From Halobellus ruber (GTDB taxonomy: Archaea; Halobacteriota; Halobacteria; Halobacteriales; Haloferacaceae): a stretch of 64,000 nt of DNA. The translations under genes and the position numbers were made by a program. Below the pieces are notes generated by a model. It was given only the letters and a program-made list of their open reading frames with translations, was not told the origin of the DNA and searched no databases. The first letter of the stretch is position 1. Each line of letters opens with the position of its first letter. The stretch lies in NCBI RefSeq assembly GCF_014212355.1, contig NZ_JACKXD010000001.1, positions 767,143 through 831,142 of the forward strand, in the 5' to 3' direction. Below are positions 18,987 through 27,273 of the stretch, piece by piece.

Positions 18987-19805
18987 ATGAACGACAGCGA
19001 AGACCCCAACGACGAGGTGCAGTACCACCTCGCGGTCGGTCCCGAGGACGTCGCCGACGCGGTCCTCCTTCCCGGCAACCCCGAGCGCGTCGACAAGATC
19101 ACCGCGCTGTGGGACAGCTACGAGGAGCGGGCCGAACACCGCGAGTTTCGGACCGCGACGGGCACCTACGAGGACACGCCGATCTCCGTCACGTCGACCG
19201 GGATCGGGAGCCCCTCCGCGGCGATCGCGGTCGAGGAACTCGCCCGCGTCGGCGCCGACACGTTCGTCCGGGTGGGCTCCTGTGGGGCGATCCAGCCCGG
19301 GATGGACGTCGGCGACCTGGTGATCACCGACGGGGCGGTCCGCCAGGAGGGGACCTCCGCGGAGTACGTCCGCGAGGACTATCCCGCCGTCGCCGACCGG
19401 GAGGTCGTCTCGGCCCTCGTCGCCGCCGCCGAGCGCCTGGGCTACGACTACCACGTCGGGCTGACGATGAGCGCCGACTCCTTCTACACCGGGCAGGGCC
19501 GCGCCGGCTTCGAGGGGTTCCGGGCGGCGGGTTCGGAGTCGCTGATCGAGGACCTCCGGGAGGCGAACGTGAAGAACGTCGAGATGGAGGCCGCGGCGCT
19601 ACTCACGCTCGCGACCGTCTACGGCCTGCGGGCGGGGGCGGTCTGCTCGGTGTACGCGAACCGCATCACCGGCGAGTTCCGGACCGAGGGCGAGTCCCGG
19701 GCGGCCGAGACCGCGAGTCTCGCGGTCCACCTGCTCGCGCGGATGGACGAGGTGAAGCGTGAGGCGGACGCCGACTGCTGGCATCCGGGACTGTCGCTCG
19801 ATTGA
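18987..19805 (+). CDS. udp: Uridine phosphorylase (nucleoside phosphorylase I family)
   Basis: A 272-residue protein. Family landmarks in order are LLPGNPERVDKI, TSTGIGSPSAAIAVEEL, RVGSCGAIQPGM and NVEMEAAALLTLATVYGLRAGAVCSVYANR. The GNP and E-M-E motifs bind phosphate and ribose. It cleaves uridine with phosphate to uracil and ribose-1-phosphate. In haloarchaea this can feed the pentose bisphosphate route as well as salvage. The position just after cdd supports uridine as substrate, though related enzymes act on purine nucleosides. The ATG at 18987 follows a short G-rich leader (GGGGGT). Confidence 0.92.
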   Translation: MNDSEDPNDEVQYHLAVGPEDVADAVLLPGNPERVDKITALWDSYEERAEHREFRTATGTYEDTPISVTSTGIGSPSAAIAVEELARVGADTFVRVGSCGAIQPGMDVGDLVITDGAVRQEGTSAEYVREDYPAVADREVVSALVAAAERLGYDYHVGLTMSADSFYTGQGRAGFEGFRAAGSESLIEDLREANVKNVEMEAAALLTLATVYGLRAGAVCSVYANRITGEFRTEGESRAAETASLAVHLLARMDEVKREADADCWHPGLSLD

Positions 19806-19908
19806 CGCTGAGGGCCGCGCCGGCAGGGCGAACCGCCCCTCCGAGGACCACGACCACGCTCCGACCGGTTCCGCAGTCCCTTTATTCGACGGCTCCGGAT
19901 GTAGTGGT

Positions 19909-21099
19909 ATGAGTACGCAAGTCGTCGTTGTCGGCGCGGGCTATGCGGGTGCGGGCGCCGTCAAACGGCTCGAAGACGAACTCGACCCCGGCGTCGATCT
20001 CACGTGGATCTCAGAACAGGACTACCACCTCGTCCTCCACGAGGTCCACCGGTGCATCCGGGACCCCAGCGTCGAATCGAAGGTCGCGATCCCGATCGAC
20101 GAGATCAAATCGCCCTCGACGGAGTTCAAGCGCGGCCGGGTGACGAACGTCGACGTCGACGACCGGGTCGTCGAACTCGAAGACGGCGAGGTCGAGTACG
20201 ACTACCTCCTTTTGGGGGTCGGCTCCGGCACCGCCTTCTTCGGCATCGACGGCCTGCAGGAACACGCCCACGAACTGAAAGGCCTCGACGACGCGCGGGC
20301 TATCCACGCCGATGTCGAGGCGGCGGCGGAAGACGCCTCCCGCGACGACCCCGCCCAGGTGATCGTCGGCGGCGCGGGGCTCTCCGGCATCCAGACCGCC
20401 GGTGAGATCGCCGAGTATCGCGACGAGCACAACGCGCCCATCGACGTGACCATCGTCGAGGGGCTCGACGAGGTCTTCCCGGGCAACGACTCCGAACTCC
20501 AGGGTGCGCTCCGCCGGCGGCTGGAAGCGCTCGACGTCGAGATCATCACGGGGGAGTTCATCTCGGAGGCCGACGAAGACGCCGTCTACCTCGGCGGCGG
20601 CGACGACGACCCCGGCGAAGAGATCGAGTACGACGTCCTGATCTGGACCGGCGGTATCACCGGCCACGACGAGGTCCACGGCGTCGACCTCGAACAGGAC
20701 GACCGCTCACATCGGATCCACGCCGAAGCCGACTTCCAGACCTCGGACGAGCGGGTGTTCGCGGTGGGCGACGCCGCCTTAGTCGACCAAGGCGAGGACA
20801 CGGTCGCGCCGCCGACCGCCCAGGCCGCCTGGCAGGCCGCGGAGGTTGCCGGCGAGAACGTCGCCCGCGCGGTGGAGGGCCGGCCGCTGAAGACGTGGCG
20901 CCACGACGACAAGGGGACCGTCATCTCGGTCGGCGACGACGCGGTCGCCCACGGCGTCAAGCTTCCGGGACTCGGCGAACTCCCGATCAACGTCTTCGGC
21001 GGGCCCGCCGCGCGGACGCTGAAGAAGGCGATCGCCGCGCGGTGGATCGCGGACGTCTCCTCCCCACGCAACGCGCTCGCAGCGTGGGGAAGTATGTAA
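19909..21099 (+). CDS. NAD(P)/FAD-dependent oxidoreductase, type II NADH dehydrogenase-like
   Basis: A 396-residue pyridine-nucleotide-disulfide-family flavoprotein. The N-terminal FAD motif is QVVVVGAGYAGAGAVKRL. The second Rossmann motif is QVIVGGAGLSGIQTAGEIAEY, and the FAD-binding end motif is RVFAVGDAALV. There is no redox-active CxxC, so it resembles NDH-2 or sulfide:quinone reductase-like enzymes rather than thiol reductases. The C-terminus (GPAARTLKKAIAARWIADV) is amphipathic and could attach to the membrane, as in NDH-2. The ATG at 19909 has a TATA-like TTTATTCG about 25 nt upstream. The electron acceptor is not determined by sequence. Confidence 0.88.
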   Translation: MSTQVVVVGAGYAGAGAVKRLEDELDPGVDLTWISEQDYHLVLHEVHRCIRDPSVESKVAIPIDEIKSPSTEFKRGRVTNVDVDDRVVELEDGEVEYDYLLLGVGSGTAFFGIDGLQEHAHELKGLDDARAIHADVEAAAEDASRDDPAQVIVGGAGLSGIQTAGEIAEYRDEHNAPIDVTIVEGLDEVFPGNDSELQGALRRRLEALDVEIITGEFISEADEDAVYLGGGDDDPGEEIEYDVLIWTGGITGHDEVHGVDLEQDDRSHRIHAEADFQTSDERVFAVGDAALVDQGEDTVAPPTAQAAWQAAEVAGENVARAVEGRPLKTWRHDDKGTVISVGDDAVAHGVKLPGLGELPINVFGGPAARTLKKAIAARWIADVSSPRNALAAWGSM

Positions 21100-21159
21100 G
21101 AAGTGTGATAGAACTGGCGAGGTATCGAGGCGCCGTCGACTGTTGCTACCGCCGACCGG

Positions 21160-21693
21160 TCAGTGGGACGGCTCCTCGACCGGCGCGCGCATGTCCTGAA
21201 TCCGGAGGATGAGGATGTTTCCGGTGTCGTCCTTCCCGTCGACGGTTCCCTCGATCACGAGCTTCGAAAGCGGCGTGGGACCGACCGTCACGCCGTCGCC
21301 CTCGTGGAACTCCCGTACCGACCCCTGGATGTGGATCTCGGCCCGGCACAGTTCGGGGTGGTGTACCGAGGAGAGGTCGATCTCGTCGACGTTTGCGTTC
21401 TCGACTTCCTCGCCGTCGTGGTAGAGCGGGACGTACGCCGGCTCGTCCATCCGGTCCACGTCGAGCGCCTCGTAGGCGTTCGCGGTGGGCTTGTAGCCGC
21501 CCTTCGGGCCGGGGACCCCCTCGACGAGCTGGAGGGCTTTCAGGCTCTGCATCTGGTTTCTGATCGTCCCCGGGTTCCGGTCGACTTCCTCGGCGATGTC
21601 CTCTCCCTTCACCGCGTCCTCGCTCTCCCGGTGGAGGTTTATCAGCGCAGTCAGTATCGTCTTCTGACTGGACGTCAGTTCGATGGATGACAT
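21160..21693 (-). CDS. Winged-helix transcriptional regulator with C-terminal sensing domain
   Basis: A 177-residue protein. Residues 1-75 are a winged helix (LTSSQKTILTALINLHRESEDAVKGEDIAEEV, NPGTIRNQMQSLKALQLVEGVPGPKGGYKPT), similar to TrmB/Rrf2-like DNA-binding domains. The remaining 100 residues form a beta-rich domain (CRAEIHIQGSVREFHEGDGVTVGPTPLSKLVIEGTV) of unknown ligand. The ATG at 21693 gives MSSIELTSSQ. It is preceded by GATTTAATACC on the minus strand at 21715-21725, and by a perfect 10-bp palindrome ACGAATTCGT at 21694-21703 that could be its own operator. It is convergent with the NDH-2-like gene. Confidence 0.82.
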   Translation of the reverse strand: MSSIELTSSQKTILTALINLHRESEDAVKGEDIAEEVDRNPGTIRNQMQSLKALQLVEGVPGPKGGYKPTANAYEALDVDRMDEPAYVPLYHDGEEVENANVDEIDLSSVHHPELCRAEIHIQGSVREFHEGDGVTVGPTPLSKLVIEGTVDGKDDTGNILILRIQDMRAPVEEPSH

Positions 21694-21866
21694 ACGAATT
21701 CGTTCACTACATACGGTATTAAATCCGGTGGGTGGCCGGCCGTGGTTCCGAACAGTATTCGGATAATCCACCGATTACGGTACGTCCGTGTTGTTTTTTG
21801 CCGAAAGCTGTTCAAACACGTTCCATCCACCCGGAGCGGTCGTTCGCTTCAGGAACGACGGGTGCG

Positions 21867-22754
21867 CTACCCGCCGTCCGATTGCTCGGCGTAGCGGCGT
21901 TCGCGCTCACGGAACGCCTCGGCGCCGATCGCGGCCTCGAACGCCTCGAAGTCGACCGTCTCCGCGGCTCCGGCCGTCCCGTCGGCGGCGAGCGCGGCGT
22001 AGGTTTCCTGTAACGCCCGTGTGGCCGCGAACAGCCCCGAAAGCGGGTAGACCACGATGTCGAAGCCGATCGCGTCCAGTTCCGAGGCCGGGAGGTACGG
22101 CGTCTGCCCGCCCTCGATCATGTTTGCGAACGTCGGTACGTCGAACTCCTCGGCGACCGCCTCGAGTTCCGCGCGCGACCGCGGGGCCTCGACGAAGACC
22201 ACGTCGGCACCGGCGTCGGCGTAGATGTGCCCCCGCCGGACGGCCTCCTCGAGCCCGTGTGGCTCGCGTGCGTCGGTTCGTCCGATGATGACGAAGTCCC
22301 CGTCGCGTTCGGCCCGCACGTCGGCCGCGGCGCGGATCCGCCGGGCGTGGTCGTCGGCATCGATCACCGACTTCTCCTCCATGTGCCCGCACCGTTTGGG
22401 CCACTGCTGGTCTTCGAGGATCCCGCCGGCGACCCCGGCGTCCATCGCCTCCTCGATCGTCCGGCGCACGTTGAGCGCGTTGCCGTAGCCGGTGTCGAGG
22501 TCCGCGACCAGCGGCACCGACAGGCTCGGGACGATCGAGCGGATCTGCCGCAGGTTCTCCGACATCGTCAGCAGCCCCAGATCGGGTTTCCCGAGCTGCG
22601 TCGCGGAGATGCTGAACCCCGAGGTGAAGACGGTCTCGAACCCGGCCCCCTCGGCGAGCATCCCCGACAGGGCGTCGTAGACGCCGGGCATCACCGCGAT
22701 CTCGGCCGCCTCGATCCGTGCGCGCAACGTTGCTCCGGGGTCGCTGCCGTTCAT
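21867..22754 (-). CDS. Isocitrate lyase/PEP mutase superfamily enzyme (methylisocitrate lyase-like)
   Basis: A 295-residue TIM-barrel protein. It contains MPGVYDALSGMLAEGAGFETVFTSGFSIS near the start, the metal-binding VADLDTGYGNALNV, the catalytic-loop motif KRCGHM (KKCGH in lyases) and FVIIGRTDAREPHGL. It is best placed with methylisocitrate lyases, oxaloacetate hydrolases and carboxyphosphoenolpyruvate mutases. The substrate is uncertain, because no other 2-methylcitrate-cycle gene is nearby. The ATG at 22754 (MNGSDPGATLRARIEAAE) is 90 bp from the divergent epimerase gene. The last residues are charged (RERERRYAEQSDGG). Confidence 0.87.
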   Translation of the reverse strand: MNGSDPGATLRARIEAAEIAVMPGVYDALSGMLAEGAGFETVFTSGFSISATQLGKPDLGLLTMSENLRQIRSIVPSLSVPLVADLDTGYGNALNVRRTIEEAMDAGVAGGILEDQQWPKRCGHMEEKSVIDADDHARRIRAAADVRAERDGDFVIIGRTDAREPHGLEEAVRRGHIYADAGADVVFVEAPRSRAELEAVAEEFDVPTFANMIEGGQTPYLPASELDAIGFDIVVYPLSGLFAATRALQETYAALAADGTAGAAETVDFEAFEAAIGAEAFRERERRYAEQSDGG

Positions 22755-22844
22755 ACCCCGACAACGGCGGGCGAGCCCCTAAACGTTGCTCGGCGCCCCG
22801 CCGCATCCGACACCGCTTTGTGCCTCGTCGGTCGTGTCACCGGT

Positions 22845-23762
22845 ATGGAAGACAGACGCGTCCTCGTGACCGGCGGCGCGGGCTTCATCGGCTCGAACCT
22901 CGCGAACCACCTCGCGGCGGACAACGACGTTGTGGCCGTCGACGACCTCCACCTCGGCACGCCCGAGAACCTCGCGGACGACGTCGAGTTCGTCGACGCG
23001 AGCGTCCTCGACGACGACCTCCCCACCGAGGGGGTCGACGCCGTGTTCCATCTGGCGGCGTACTCCTCGTACACGATGGCCGAGGAGAACAAGCGCGACG
23101 CCACCCGAGTCAACGTCGAGGGGTTCGTCAACGCCGTCGAGCAAGCCCGCGAGGACGGCTGCGACACGGTCGTGTACGCCTCGACCTCGTCGATCTACGG
23201 CTCCCGGACCGAGCCCTCGCCCGAGGACCTCCCGGTCGAGGCCCGGACCTGCTATGAGGCCTCGAAGCTCGCCCGCGAACAGTACGGCGAGTACTTCCAT
23301 CACCACTACGATATGACCCTCGCGGGCCTGCGTTTCTTCTCGGTCTACCAGGGCTACGGCGGTGCGGAGGAGCACAAGGGCGAATACGCGAACACCGTCG
23401 CGCAGTTCACCCACAAGATCGCCAACGGCGAACGGCCGGAGCTCTTCGGCGACGGCTCACAGACGCGTGACTTCACCCACGTCGACGACATCGTCCGCGG
23501 GATCGAACTCGCCGCCGACCACAGATTACAGGGAATCTACAACCTCGGCACCGGCAACAGCTACACGTTCAACGAGATGATCGGGCTGATCAACGACGAA
23601 CTCGGTACCGACGTCGACCCCAAATACGTCGAGAACCCCCTCGAGGTGTACGTCCACGACACGATGGCCGACGCGACCAAGATGCGCGAGGCCACCGGCT
23701 GGGAGCCCGAGATCGACTTCGAGGAGGGCCTCGCCCGGGTGTGTGCACCCTACACGGAGTAA
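22845..23762 (+). CDS. NAD-dependent nucleotide-sugar epimerase/dehydratase
   Basis: A 305-residue extended short-chain dehydrogenase. The cofactor motif is VLVTGGAGFIGSNLANHL, the Ser/Thr catalytic segment is VVYASTSSIYGSRTEP and the catalytic Tyr-Lys pair is in CYEASKLAREQYG. The C-terminal substrate part has YGGAEEHKGEYANTVAQF and DFTHVDDIVRGIELA. It is close to UDP-glucose 4-epimerases, which supply sugars for glycoprotein or exopolysaccharide assembly, but the exact sugar is not evident and no glycosyltransferase is adjacent. The ATG at 22845 was chosen over the very long open frame reaching back to 22227, which is antisense to the neighbour. Arginase starts five bases after its stop. 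Confidence 0.9.
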   Translation: MEDRRVLVTGGAGFIGSNLANHLAADNDVVAVDDLHLGTPENLADDVEFVDASVLDDDLPTEGVDAVFHLAAYSSYTMAEENKRDATRVNVEGFVNAVEQAREDGCDTVVYASTSSIYGSRTEPSPEDLPVEARTCYEASKLAREQYGEYFHHHYDMTLAGLRFFSVYQGYGGAEEHKGEYANTVAQFTHKIANGERPELFGDGSQTRDFTHVDDIVRGIELAADHRLQGIYNLGTGNSYTFNEMIGLINDELGTDVDPKYVENPLEVYVHDTMADATKMREATGWEPEIDFEEGLARVCAPYTE

Positions 23763-23767
23763 CTCCG

Positions 23768-24688
23768 ATGGCGACCGAGGCGCTACAAACCGTCCGCGTG
23801 ATCGGCGCGCCGACCGACTACGGCGCCAACCGACGGGGCGTGGATATGGGCCCCTCCGCGATCCGCTACGCCGGCCTCGCCGCGCAACTCGAACGCGCCG
23901 GCGTCGCGGTCGCGGACGGCGGCGACGTCCCCGCACCGCGGGCCGAGGAGCGCGATCCGTCGGTCGAGACGTTCGCGGCGGGGCGGGCGCGGTTCCTCCG
24001 CGAGACCCGCGAGGTCACGATCCGAGTTGCCGACCGCGTCGAGGGGGCGCTCGCGACCGCGGACCTCCCGATCGTTCTCGGCGGCGACCACTCCGTGGCG
24101 ATCGGATCGGTGACGGGATCGGCTCGCGACGCCGACGTCGGCGTGGTCTGGTTCGACGCCCACGCCGACTGCAACACCCCCGAAACCTCGCCGACGGGCA
24201 ACGTCCACGGGATGCCGCTGGCGGCGGTGCTCGGCGTCGGCGCGTTCGCGGACGTCGAGTGGGCCACCGCCGACGGGCTCCGCGCTGACAACGTCGCCAT
24301 CGTCGGCCTGCGCGACGTCGACGAGCGGGAACGGGACGCGATCGAGGAAAGCGGCGTGACGGCGTTCACGATGGCCGACATCGACACCCGCGGCCTCACG
24401 AACGTCGTCGACGACGCCGTGGACGTGGCGACCGACGGGACGGACGGGGTTCACGTCAGCCTCGACCTCGACTGGCTCGACCCCCGCGAGGCCCCCGGCG
24501 TCGGTACGCCCGTCCGGGGTGGGGTCACCTACCGGGAGGCCCACTCGGCGCTGGAGCGCGTCGCCGGGCGCGATTGTCTCCGCTCTTTGGATCTCGTCGA
24601 GGTGAACCCGATCCTCGACGAACGCAACGAGACGGCGGAGCTGGCGGCGGAGTTGGCGTCGAGCGCGCTGGGCCGACGGATCCTGTAA
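23768..24688 (+). CDS. Arginase (ureohydrolase family)
   Basis: A 306-residue enzyme with all binuclear-manganese motifs: LGGDHSVAIGS, WFDAHADCNTPETSPTGNVHGMPLA, SLDLDWLDPREAPGVGTPV and DLVEVNPILDE. The N-T-x-E-T-S-P-T-G-N stretch after DAHAD is characteristic of arginase rather than agmatinase, so arginine to ornithine plus urea is the likely reaction. DAHAD replaces the more common DAHGD. The ATG at 23768 lies five bases after the epimerase stop, so the genes may be cotranscribed although no shared pathway is obvious. An open frame 27 nt longer overlaps the epimerase end. Confidence 0.9.
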   Translation: MATEALQTVRVIGAPTDYGANRRGVDMGPSAIRYAGLAAQLERAGVAVADGGDVPAPRAEERDPSVETFAAGRARFLRETREVTIRVADRVEGALATADLPIVLGGDHSVAIGSVTGSARDADVGVVWFDAHADCNTPETSPTGNVHGMPLAAVLGVGAFADVEWATADGLRADNVAIVGLRDVDERERDAIEESGVTAFTMADIDTRGLTNVVDDAVDVATDGTDGVHVSLDLDWLDPREAPGVGTPVRGGVTYREAHSALERVAGRDCLRSLDLVEVNPILDERNETAELAAELASSALGRRIL

Positions 24689-24726
24689 CCGGCGCGGAGA
24701 GCCGCGGAACCGCGACTCGACGGCGA

Positions 24727-27273
24727 TCAGTCCGCGCTGGCTTCCGCTTCGCCCTCGGCGCTCGCTTCCGCGGCCTCCCCACCCTCGGTCGTCGCGTGGA
24801 CGTCGACGCTTGCGACCGCGTCGCCGGCTTCCAAGTCCATCACGATGACGCCCATCGTGTTCCGGCCGACGACCGAGAGGTCCTCCACCGGGGTCCGGAG
24901 GATCTGGCCGTCGCCGCTCATCACGAACAGGTGGTCGTCGGGCCCGACGGTCTCGAGTTCACAGACGGGGCCGTTCCGGTCGTTGGTCTTGATGTCGATC
25001 AGCCCCTTGCCGTTCCGGGACTGCCGCCGGTACTCGTCGATGTCGGTCCGCTTGCCGTAGCCGCGCTCGGTGACCGTCAGCACCCAACTGTGGCGGTCGG
25101 CGTCGACGGCCGCAAGCGCCGCCACCTCGTCGTCGCCCTCCAGCCGGATCCCGCGGACGCCGCGGGCCGACCGACCCATCGCCCGCACCTCCGACTCGGT
25201 GAAGCGGATCGCCATCCCGTCGCGGCTGGCCAAAAGCAGGTCCCGGTCGCCGTCGGTGACCTCGACGTCGACGAGGGCGTCGTCCTCGTCGAGCGTGGTC
25301 GCGATGATCCCCGTCGAGCGGATGTTCTGGAACTCCTCGACCCCCGTTCGTTTGACGTACCCCTCGCGGGTCGCCATCGTGAGGTACTTCTCCTCGTCGG
25401 CCTCCATATCCGCACAGTTGACGACGGCGGTGAGCTCCTCGCCGTCGTCGAGATCAAGCAGGTTGACCGCGGACTTCCCCCGGGCCGTCCGGGACATCTC
25501 CGGTACCTGGTAGGTCTTCAGCTGGTAGACCTTGCCGTGGTTCGTGAAGTACAGCAGGTAGTCGTGGGTCGAAGCGACGTACACCGACGCGACGCGGTCG
25601 CCCTCCTTGAGTTCGGTGCCGATGATCCCCTTTCCGCCGCGGTGCTGGGCGCTGAAGCGGTCCAGCGGCATGCGCTTGATGTAGTCGTCCTCGGTGACGA
25701 CCACGACGACGTCCTCCTCGGCGATCAGGTCCTCGTGGGTGACGGTGCCGGTGTCCTCGATGATCGACGTCCGGCGGTCGTCGTCGTACTCTTCTTTGAT
25801 CGCTTCGAGTTCGGATCTGACGACGGCGTCGAGTTCGTCGTCGTCGTTGAGGATCGTCTCCAACTCGTCGATCCGCGATTGGACCTCGTCGTACTCCTCG
25901 CGGATCTCGTCGGCCTCCATCGCGGTCAGCGACCCCAACTGCATCGCGACGATGTGGTCCGCCTGGTCGGCGGAGAAGTCGAAACTCGGGAGGGGGTCGC
26001 CGCCGACCTCGACGACGTGTTCGCCGCGGAGTGCCGCCTTCGCGTCGTCGCGGCTCTCGGAGTTCCTGATGACCTCGACCACGTCGTCGACCGATTGCAG
26101 CGCCCGGAGTCGCCCTTCGAGGATGTGCGCGCGATCGCGCTTCTCGCCGAGTTCGTACTGGGAGCGCCGGCGGACGACCGTGCGTCGGTGTTCGAGGTAC
26201 TCCGCTAAGGTCTCCTTCAGATCGAGGACCTGCGGTTGGCCGTCGACCAAGGCGAGGTTGATGACGCCGAAGGTGGATTCCAGATGGTGTTCCAGCAGCT
26301 GGTTTTTCACCACCTCGGCGTTGGCGCCGCGCTTGAGTTCGACCACGACCCGGATGCCGTCGCGGTCGGACTCGTCGCGGAGGTCGCGGATCCCCTCGAT
26401 CGTGCCGTCGTTGACGTTGTCGGCGATCCGCTCGACTAAGCGCGCCTTGTTCGCCTGAAACGGGAGTTCGGTGATCACGATCCGGTCGTCGCCCTCGATC
26501 TCGAACTCCGCGCGGACCCGGATCCGGCCCCGACCCGTCTTGTACGCCTTGTGGATCGCGTTCCGGCCGACGATGTTCGCCCCCGTCGGGAAGTCCGGCC
26601 CCTTCACGAACTCCATCAGGTCCTCGACCGTGCAGTCGGGGTTGTCGATCAGGTGTGTCGTCGCGTCGATCACCTCCCCCAAATTATGGGGTGGGATGTT
26701 GGTCGACATCCCGACCGCGATGCCCGAGGAGCCGTTCACGAGCAGGTTCGGGAACGCCGCGGGGAGGACGGCCGGCTCCTCCAGCCGGTCGTCGTAGTTT
26801 GACTGGAAGTCGACGGTGTCCATACCGATGTCGGAGAGCAACTCCTCGGCGATCGGCGACATCCGGGCCTCGGTGTACCGCATCGCCGCGGGCGGGTCGC
26901 CGTCGACGGAGCCGAAGTTCCCCTGGCCGTCGACGAGGGGGTACCGCATCGAGAAGTCCTGGGCCATCCGCGCGAGGCTGTCGTAGATCGCGGAGTCGCC
27001 GTGCGGGTGGTAATCCCCCATCGTCTCGCCGACGATTGAGGAGGACTTCCGGTGCGAGGAGCGGGCGGTGACGCCCAGTTCGTGCATCGCATAGAGGATC
27101 CGGCGGTGGACCGGTTTCAACCCGTCGCGGGCGTCGGGCAGCGCCCGGCCCGCGATGACGGACATCGCGTAGTCGATGTAGGACTGTTCCATCTCCTGTT
27201 CGATCAGTGCGGTCTCGACCTCCGCGGCAATGCCGGCGTCGGGATCGAACCGCTCGGGTGCGTCGGAGCTCAT
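24727..27273 (-). CDS. gyrA: DNA gyrase subunit A
   Basis: The protein has 848 residues. The breakage-reunion domain has [20 protein letters not shown], the quinolone-determining region [11 protein letters not shown] (Ser94 and Asp98) and the catalytic Tyr133 in [10 protein letters not shown] GyrA-box-like motif [11 protein letters not shown] introduces the six-bladed C-terminal pinwheel that wraps DNA for negative supercoiling. An acidic Ala/Glu-rich tail ([19 protein letters not shown]) ends the protein. Its ATG shares its A with the gyrB stop (TGATG), so the subunits are translationally coupled. The long open frame on the opposite strand here is a G+C shadow. Confidence 0.98.
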   Translation of the reverse strand: MSSDAPERFDPDAGIAAEVETALIEQEMEQSYIDYAMSVIAGRALPDARDGLKPVHRRILYAMHELGVTARSSHRKSSSIVGETMGDYHPHGDSAIYDSLARMAQDFSMRYPLVDGQGNFGSVDGDPPAAMRYTEARMSPIAEELLSDIGMDTVDFQSNYDDRLEEPAVLPAAFPNLLVNGSSGIAVGMSTNIPPHNLGEVIDATTHLIDNPDCTVEDLMEFVKGPDFPTGANIVGRNAIHKAYKTGRGRIRVRAEFEIEGDDRIVITELPFQANKARLVERIADNVNDGTIEGIRDLRDESDRDGIRVVVELKRGANAEVVKNQLLEHHLESTFGVINLALVDGQPQVLDLKETLAEYLEHRRTVVRRRSQYELGEKRDRAHILEGRLRALQSVDDVVEVIRNSESRDDAKAALRGEHVVEVGGDPLPSFDFSADQADHIVAMQLGSLTAMEADEIREEYDEVQSRIDELETILNDDDELDAVVRSELEAIKEEYDDDRRTSIIEDTGTVTHEDLIAEEDVVVVVTEDDYIKRMPLDRFSAQHRGGKGIIGTELKEGDRVASVYVASTHDYLLYFTNHGKVYQLKTYQVPEMSRTARGKSAVNLLDLDDGEELTAVVNCADMEADEEKYLTMATREGYVKRTGVEEFQNIRSTGIIATTLDEDDALVDVEVTDGDRDLLLASRDGMAIRFTESEVRAMGRSARGVRGIRLEGDDEVAALAAVDADRHSWVLTVTERGYGKRTDIDEYRRQSRNGKGLIDIKTNDRNGPVCELETVGPDDHLFVMSGDGQILRTPVEDLSVVGRNTMGVIVMDLEAGDAVASVDVHATTEGGEAAEASAEGEAEASAD

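Noticed and set aside
22227-22844. Extension of the epimerase frame upstream of its ATG
   Set aside because: It lies antisense to the isocitrate-lyase-family gene, and the Rossmann motif begins right at the ATG at 22845.
24574-26208. Long 544-codon open frame on the plus strand
   Set aside because: It is antisense to gyrA, Val/Asp/Arg-rich in the pattern of a G+C shadow frame, with no protein motif and no promoter.
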